Assembly: GCA_016193385.1 (NCBI GenBank)
Contig: JACPSF010000405.1
Location: 1 to 9,472 of the forward strand
DNA length: 9,472 nt
Reading direction: 5' to 3'
Source of the DNA: Deltaproteobacteria bacterium
Lineage (GTDB): Bacteria; Desulfobacterota_B; Binatia; UBA9968
The notes below the pieces were generated by a model, which saw only the letters and a program-made list of their open reading frames with translations, was not told the DNA's origin and ran no database searches. Positions within the stretch are counted from its first letter, which is position 1. Each line of letters starts with the position of its first letter. Below, piece after piece: positions 6,996-9,472 of this stretch. The translations under genes and the position numbers were made by a program.

Positions 6996-8219
6996 ATGGC
7001 TGATCGCGACAGGTTTCGCTGGACCATCCTGGCTCTCATCAGCGTCTCGCATATCATGGGCGGGGTGGGGCAGTACGGCATCAATACCCTGGCGCCGTTC
7101 TATCAGCAGGATCTCAATCTCTCTCGCGCCCAGATCGGCCTTTTCTTCTCCGCCTTCTATTCGGGTATGGCCGGGCTCTCCTTCGCCGCCGGATGGCTGG
7201 CGGACCGGCTCGGGGTTCGCGCGACTACGCTGAACGGCCACGTGGTTTTGGGGCTGTTCACGACTGCCGCTGCGTTGGCGCCTTCCTTCGGCTGGGCCTT
7301 TGGCTCGTTCTTTTTCGCAGGCCTGGGGTACAGCTTCCTCAACCCAGCGTCGACCAAAGGCGTGATGGCGTGGTTTTACCGCGATGAGCGTACCACGGCG
7401 ATGGGGATCAAGCAGACGGGTGTTCCCGCGGGAGGCGTGCTTGCGGCCTTACTTGGGCCTGCGTTGGTGCTCTGGGTGGGGTGGCGCGGCGCGCTGGCGG
7501 GCTTCGGGGCGATGAACTTTCTTTTTGGATTTTTGTTCTGGGCCTTGTGGCGCGACCCACGAGAGGAGCGGGACAATCCCGATGCTTCTCCTCGCGTCGC
7601 CGAAAAAGTTCGCGACCGTCTCAGCGTGCGGAGCCTGCTCAACGTAAGCCTCGGGACCGCTCTGATGCTTGTGGCTCAGATGTCGCTCATCACTTTTCTC
7701 CCCCTCTATCTCAAAGAAGCGATGGGGCTCTCGGCTTACTGGGCAAGCCGAGCCTTGGCCTTAACGCAGGCGGGAGCGATGATCGGCAGGATCGGTTGGG
7801 GTGTCGTCAGCGATCGGCTGTTTAAAGGGCGGCGTAAAGTCGTCCTGATTCTGGTCGGGGCGCTGTCCGCCGTGATCACCCTGCTCCTAAGCCTCATGCC
7901 CGGTGGCACTGGCATCGCTATCATCGCGCCGCTAATCTTTGTCGCCGGCATCTGCATGGTGGGTTATCAGGGAGTTTCTTACGCATTGATCGGCGAGATC
8001 GCCGGCAAAGCGCGGACTGGCGCTGCGATGGGGTTCGTGATCTCGGTCAATTCGATCGGGGCCATCTTCGGCACTCCGCTGTTCGGCTATCTTGTCGATG
8101 CGACCGGTTCTTACTCGGTGGCGTGGCAGGCGCTGGGGGGCGCAGTCCTAATAGGGATCGTGGGCCTTGGGGTGTTCCTCAAGGAGCCGCATGGAGAACG
8201 GCTCGCGGCGGTGCCGTAG
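6996..8219 (+). CDS. Major facilitator superfamily (MFS) transporter
   Basis: 407 aa, very hydrophobic, the size of a 12-helix MFS carrier with two six-helix halves. The cytoplasmic loop between helices 2 and 3 carries motif A, GWLADRLGVR (66-75). The equivalent loop in the second half is GWGVVSDRLFKGRRK (267-281). The helix-5 segment GIKQTGVPAGGVLAA (138-152) resembles the Pro/Gly-rich motif seen in MFS organic-anion carriers. A charged loop (about 185-212) joins the halves. The protein is expected in the inner membrane as a symporter or exporter. Direction and substrate cannot be told from sequence. Its position directly after the ThDP enzyme suggests it moves the substrate or product of that pathway, giving the cluster a second carrier besides the TTT system. 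The ATG at 6996 is chosen for its ribosome-binding site and the short polar N-terminus MADRDRFRW before helix 1. Confidence 0.9.
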   Translation: MADRDRFRWTILALISVSHIMGGVGQYGINTLAPFYQQDLNLSRAQIGLFFSAFYSGMAGLSFAAGWLADRLGVRATTLNGHVVLGLFTTAAALAPSFGWAFGSFFFAGLGYSFLNPASTKGVMAWFYRDERTTAMGIKQTGVPAGGVLAALLGPALVLWVGWRGALAGFGAMNFLFGFLFWALWRDPREERDNPDASPRVAEKVRDRLSVRSLLNVSLGTALMLVAQMSLITFLPLYLKEAMGLSAYWASRALALTQAGAMIGRIGWGVVSDRLFKGRRKVVLILVGALSAVITLLLSLMPGGTGIAIIAPLIFVAGICMVGYQGVSYALIGEIAGKARTGAAMGFVISVNSIGAIFGTPLFGYLVDATGSYSVAWQALGGAVLIGIVGLGVFLKEPHGERLAAVP

Positions 8220-8385
8220 ATTCGCTATTCTATCTCCGGCTGGCTCTTGCTGTGCCGGCAGATGGTCTTGAGGAATGGCGTTTTTTGTCATTTTGCCAAG
8301 TTCAACCCCTATCGTCTCCTTTTCCCTCTTCTTAATTGCTTGTTTCTCTGTGAGTTTTTACCACTCGGATAGCGGTTCGTGGGTT

Positions 8386-8403
8386 TTGGCATATTTTTAG
8401 CAC
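8386..8403 (+). promoter_or_regulatory. Candidate sigma-54 (RpoN) promoter upstream of the response regulator
   Basis: TTGGCA at 8386-8391 and AGCA at 8399-8402 put the invariant GG (8388-8389) and GC (8400-8401) exactly 10 bases apart, as in the -24/-12 consensus (TGGCAC N5 TTGCA). Transcription would start near 8413, about 67 bases before the ATG at 8480. It lies in a locally AT-rich gap. No RpoN activator is in the window. Confidence 0.45.
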
Positions 8404-8447
8404 ACGGCATCAATGGGTCCAGTCCGGTAAGCTGGAAAAACTGGCAG

Positions 8448-8473
8448 GGTTGGACAAAAGCCCAACCGGGGGG
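8448..8473 (+). promoter_or_regulatory. Leader hairpin abutting the G-rich ribosome-binding site of the response regulator
   Basis: GGTTGG (8448-8453) and CCAACC (8462-8467) form a perfect 6-bp stem with an 8-base loop. The G6 run at 8468-8473, directly after the stem and 6 bases before the ATG at 8480, is the likely Shine-Dalgarno. This arrangement favours the ATG at 8480 over an in-frame TTG at 8450 that lies inside the stem. Confidence 0.4.
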
Positions 8474-8479
8474 ATTGAA

Positions 8480-8875
8480 ATGGAAAATGTCAAGAACGGC
8501 AAAAAAACAATCATGGTAGTCGACGACAATACCGATTTCGTAGATGTGGTGAAAAAGATGCTGGAAGTCGATGGCTACGCGGTTGAGTGTGTATACAGTG
8601 GCGCGGAAGCTTTCAAGCGGCTGGAGGTGAAAAGGCCGGACCTTATCGTTCTCGACGTTATGATGCCGGATATGGACGGGCTGGAGGTTTTGGCCCGGCT
8701 CAAAGGCGCGAACAATACCTCTTCCATTCCCGTTATCTTAGTGACGGCGAAGGACCAACATCGCGATATCCTCGCGGGATACCAGATGGGAACCGATTAC
8801 TATATCACCAAACCCTTCAGCAGTGGCCAGTTGATAAGCGGTATCGATCTGCTCCTCAGCAGCGACAATTCTTAA
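8480..8875 (+). CDS. Single-domain response regulator (CheY-like receiver protein)
   Basis: 131 aa consisting only of a receiver domain. The conserved residues are all present: the acidic pair D15-D16 in MVVDDN, phosphoacceptor D59 in LIVLDVMMPDMDG, the switch threonine T89 in LVTA, and lysine K111 in the TKPF motif. No DNA-binding or enzymatic output domain follows, since the protein stops at LLLSSDNS. It should take a phosphoryl group from a histidine kinase or phosphotransfer protein and act by protein-protein contact, as CheY, Spo0F or DivK do. No kinase is in the window, so its partner is encoded elsewhere. It lies 260 bases after the MFS gene behind its own candidate sigma-54 promoter, so it is probably not part of the metabolic operon. 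The start is the ATG at 8480, because the upstream TTG extension (10 residues) is not receiver-like. Confidence 0.93.
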   Translation: MENVKNGKKTIMVVDDNTDFVDVVKKMLEVDGYAVECVYSGAEAFKRLEVKRPDLIVLDVMMPDMDGLEVLARLKGANNTSSIPVILVTAKDQHRDILAGYQMGTDYYITKPFSSGQLISGIDLLLSSDNS

Positions 8876-9163
8876 CCGGCAAGTCTCTATCATTTCATCG
8901 CCCGGCTTAGCCGGGCGTGACCAAGTGTCAATCGGGCGGCCGAGTCTCGGTCGAGGGTCCGGCCTATGGACCCATGTTTCGCCTGGTCTGTGGTGCCGGA
9001 TAGAAACTCAGAAAAGCGAGGAATTACTTTTGACCCTTCCTTCACCGAACTAAAGCAGACCCTCCATACGTCGACGCGGAGGAAATGTCTATCCCTGCCT
9101 CGGAGACAGTCCCAAGCTCATCGCGTAGGCGGAACAGCTTTCTGATCGGGGAGTTCCTTGTAA
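8876..9163. other. Intergenic region between convergent genes
   Basis: 288 bases with no supported gene or tRNA. It holds the perfect hairpin at 8899-8917, a looser GC-rich inverted repeat (GGCCG 8938-8942 with CGGCC 8960-8964), and nothing else recognisable. It separates the response regulator from the convergent methyltransferase gene. Confidence 0.5.
8899..8917. terminator. Hairpin between convergent genes, possible terminator without a T-tract
   Basis: CGCCCGGC, loop TTA, GCCGGGCG: a perfect 8-bp GC stem starting 24 bases after the response-regulator stop. There is no T-run on either side, so it is not a classical intrinsic terminator. Its position between two convergent genes makes it a plausible transcription end or mRNA 3'-protecting hairpin for the plus-strand gene. 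Confidence 0.4.
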
Positions 9164-9472
9164 CTAACGCTTTGTCGCGGTCCAGCGGCCTTCCTGGCCG
9201 TTGTCAGCGCGAAACGAGCCTTCCATGCGGCCGCTGACAACCCGCCCGCTGAGATCACGGCGCACGCCGTTGTTGTCGACGTAGCTGAAGGTGATCTGGA
9301 AGCCGCGCAGCCGCGGCTCGCGCAGTCCCGCCCGCACCGGGCCGAGCGCCACGGTGCCGCTGATTTTCTGGTAGCGTTGCTCGAATGTGACGTCAAGCCT
9401 CTGCGGGTTGCCGGCGCCGGCCAGCTCCATCGACCAGCCGCCGTTTACATTGGCGGGCACGATCCACAGGTA
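9164..9472 (-). CDS. C-terminal part of a probable class I SAM-dependent methyltransferase (partial)
   Basis: The minus-strand frame is open from the right edge and ends at the TAG at 9164-9166. 102 residues are visible. The first ones, YLWIVPANVNGGW, continue upstream beyond the window; a GTG codon at 9460 is internal, not the start. The visible part is a beta-rich domain with repeated patterns of the type LDVTFEQRYQKISGTV, LREPRLRGFQITFSY and GRVVSGRMEGSF, ending in GRWTATKR. I recognise this as the C-terminal beta domain that follows the Rossmann-type methyltransferase domain in some proteobacterial SAM-dependent methyltransferases. It does not itself carry the SAM-binding motifs, so the catalytic part must lie outside the window. 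The substrate is unknown. The gene converges on the response regulator and is probably unrelated to the transporter cluster. Confidence 0.6.
   Translation of the reverse strand, partial: YLWIVPANVNGGWSMELAGAGNPQRLDVTFEQRYQKISGTVALGPVRAGLREPRLRGFQITFSYVDNNGVRRDLSGRVVSGRMEGSFRADNGQEGRWTATKR

Noticed and set aside
8220..8300. Possible terminator after the MFS gene (CCGGC/GCCGG near 8235-8257, T-run near 8280)
   Set aside because: The stem is only 5 bp with a 12-base loop and the T-run is some 20 bases further on, so it does not form an intrinsic terminator.
8876..9163. tRNA, small RNA or CRISPR in the gap between convergent genes
   Set aside because: No cloverleaf, no GTTCRA T-loop motif, and no regularly spaced repeats.

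Overview
The window holds a co-directional, plus-strand cluster of carboxylate-uptake and metabolism genes. It is followed by an orphan signalling gene and by the end of an unrelated minus-strand gene that runs off the right edge. The DNA is GC-rich. The gene content (tripartite tricarboxylate transporter parts with Bug/TctC-type periplasmic binding proteins, a DUF108 aspartate dehydrogenase, a ThDP enzyme, an MFS carrier and a sigma-54-like promoter) fits a Gram-negative soil or sediment bacterium. Such Bug/TctC expansions are common in Betaproteobacteria and in uncultivated lineages such as Binatota, Rokubacteria/NC10 and 'Deltaproteobacteria'. I cannot assign the lineage from this sequence alone.

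Layout. Bases 2-942: a TctC/Bug binding-protein gene, cut by the left edge and broken internally by a deletion of roughly 40-45 codons plus one base. 989-2923: a large membrane protein that looks like TctA fused to TctB, so the whole membrane part of a TTT transporter is one polypeptide. 2924-3315: a 392-base gap with a candidate promoter and a strongly structured inverted-repeat element. 3316-4128: aspartate dehydrogenase-like NAD(P) enzyme. 4195-5286: a second, intact TctC/Bug protein with a signal peptide. 5371-6969: an acetolactate-synthase-like ThDP enzyme. 6996-8219: a 12-helix MFS transporter. 8220-8479: a more AT-rich gap with a candidate sigma-54 promoter. 8480-8875: a receiver-only response regulator. 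8876-9163: non-coding, with a perfect 8-bp hairpin. 9164-9472, minus strand: C-terminus of a probable SAM-dependent methyltransferase.

How the genes could work together (inference): the intact TctC-like protein would bind a carboxylate in the periplasm and hand it to the fused TctAB membrane protein. The ThDP enzyme would decarboxylate or condense a 2-oxo acid, the aspartate dehydrogenase would interconvert an amino acid and its oxo/imino acid, and the MFS carrier would import a related substrate or export a product. The substrate is not identifiable from sequence. The most notable points are the broken first binding protein beside an intact second one, the TctA-TctB fusion, the uncommon combination of TTT, AspDH, ThDP enzyme and MFS, the compact inverted-repeat element before AspDH, and the sigma-54-like promoter of the lone receiver protein.
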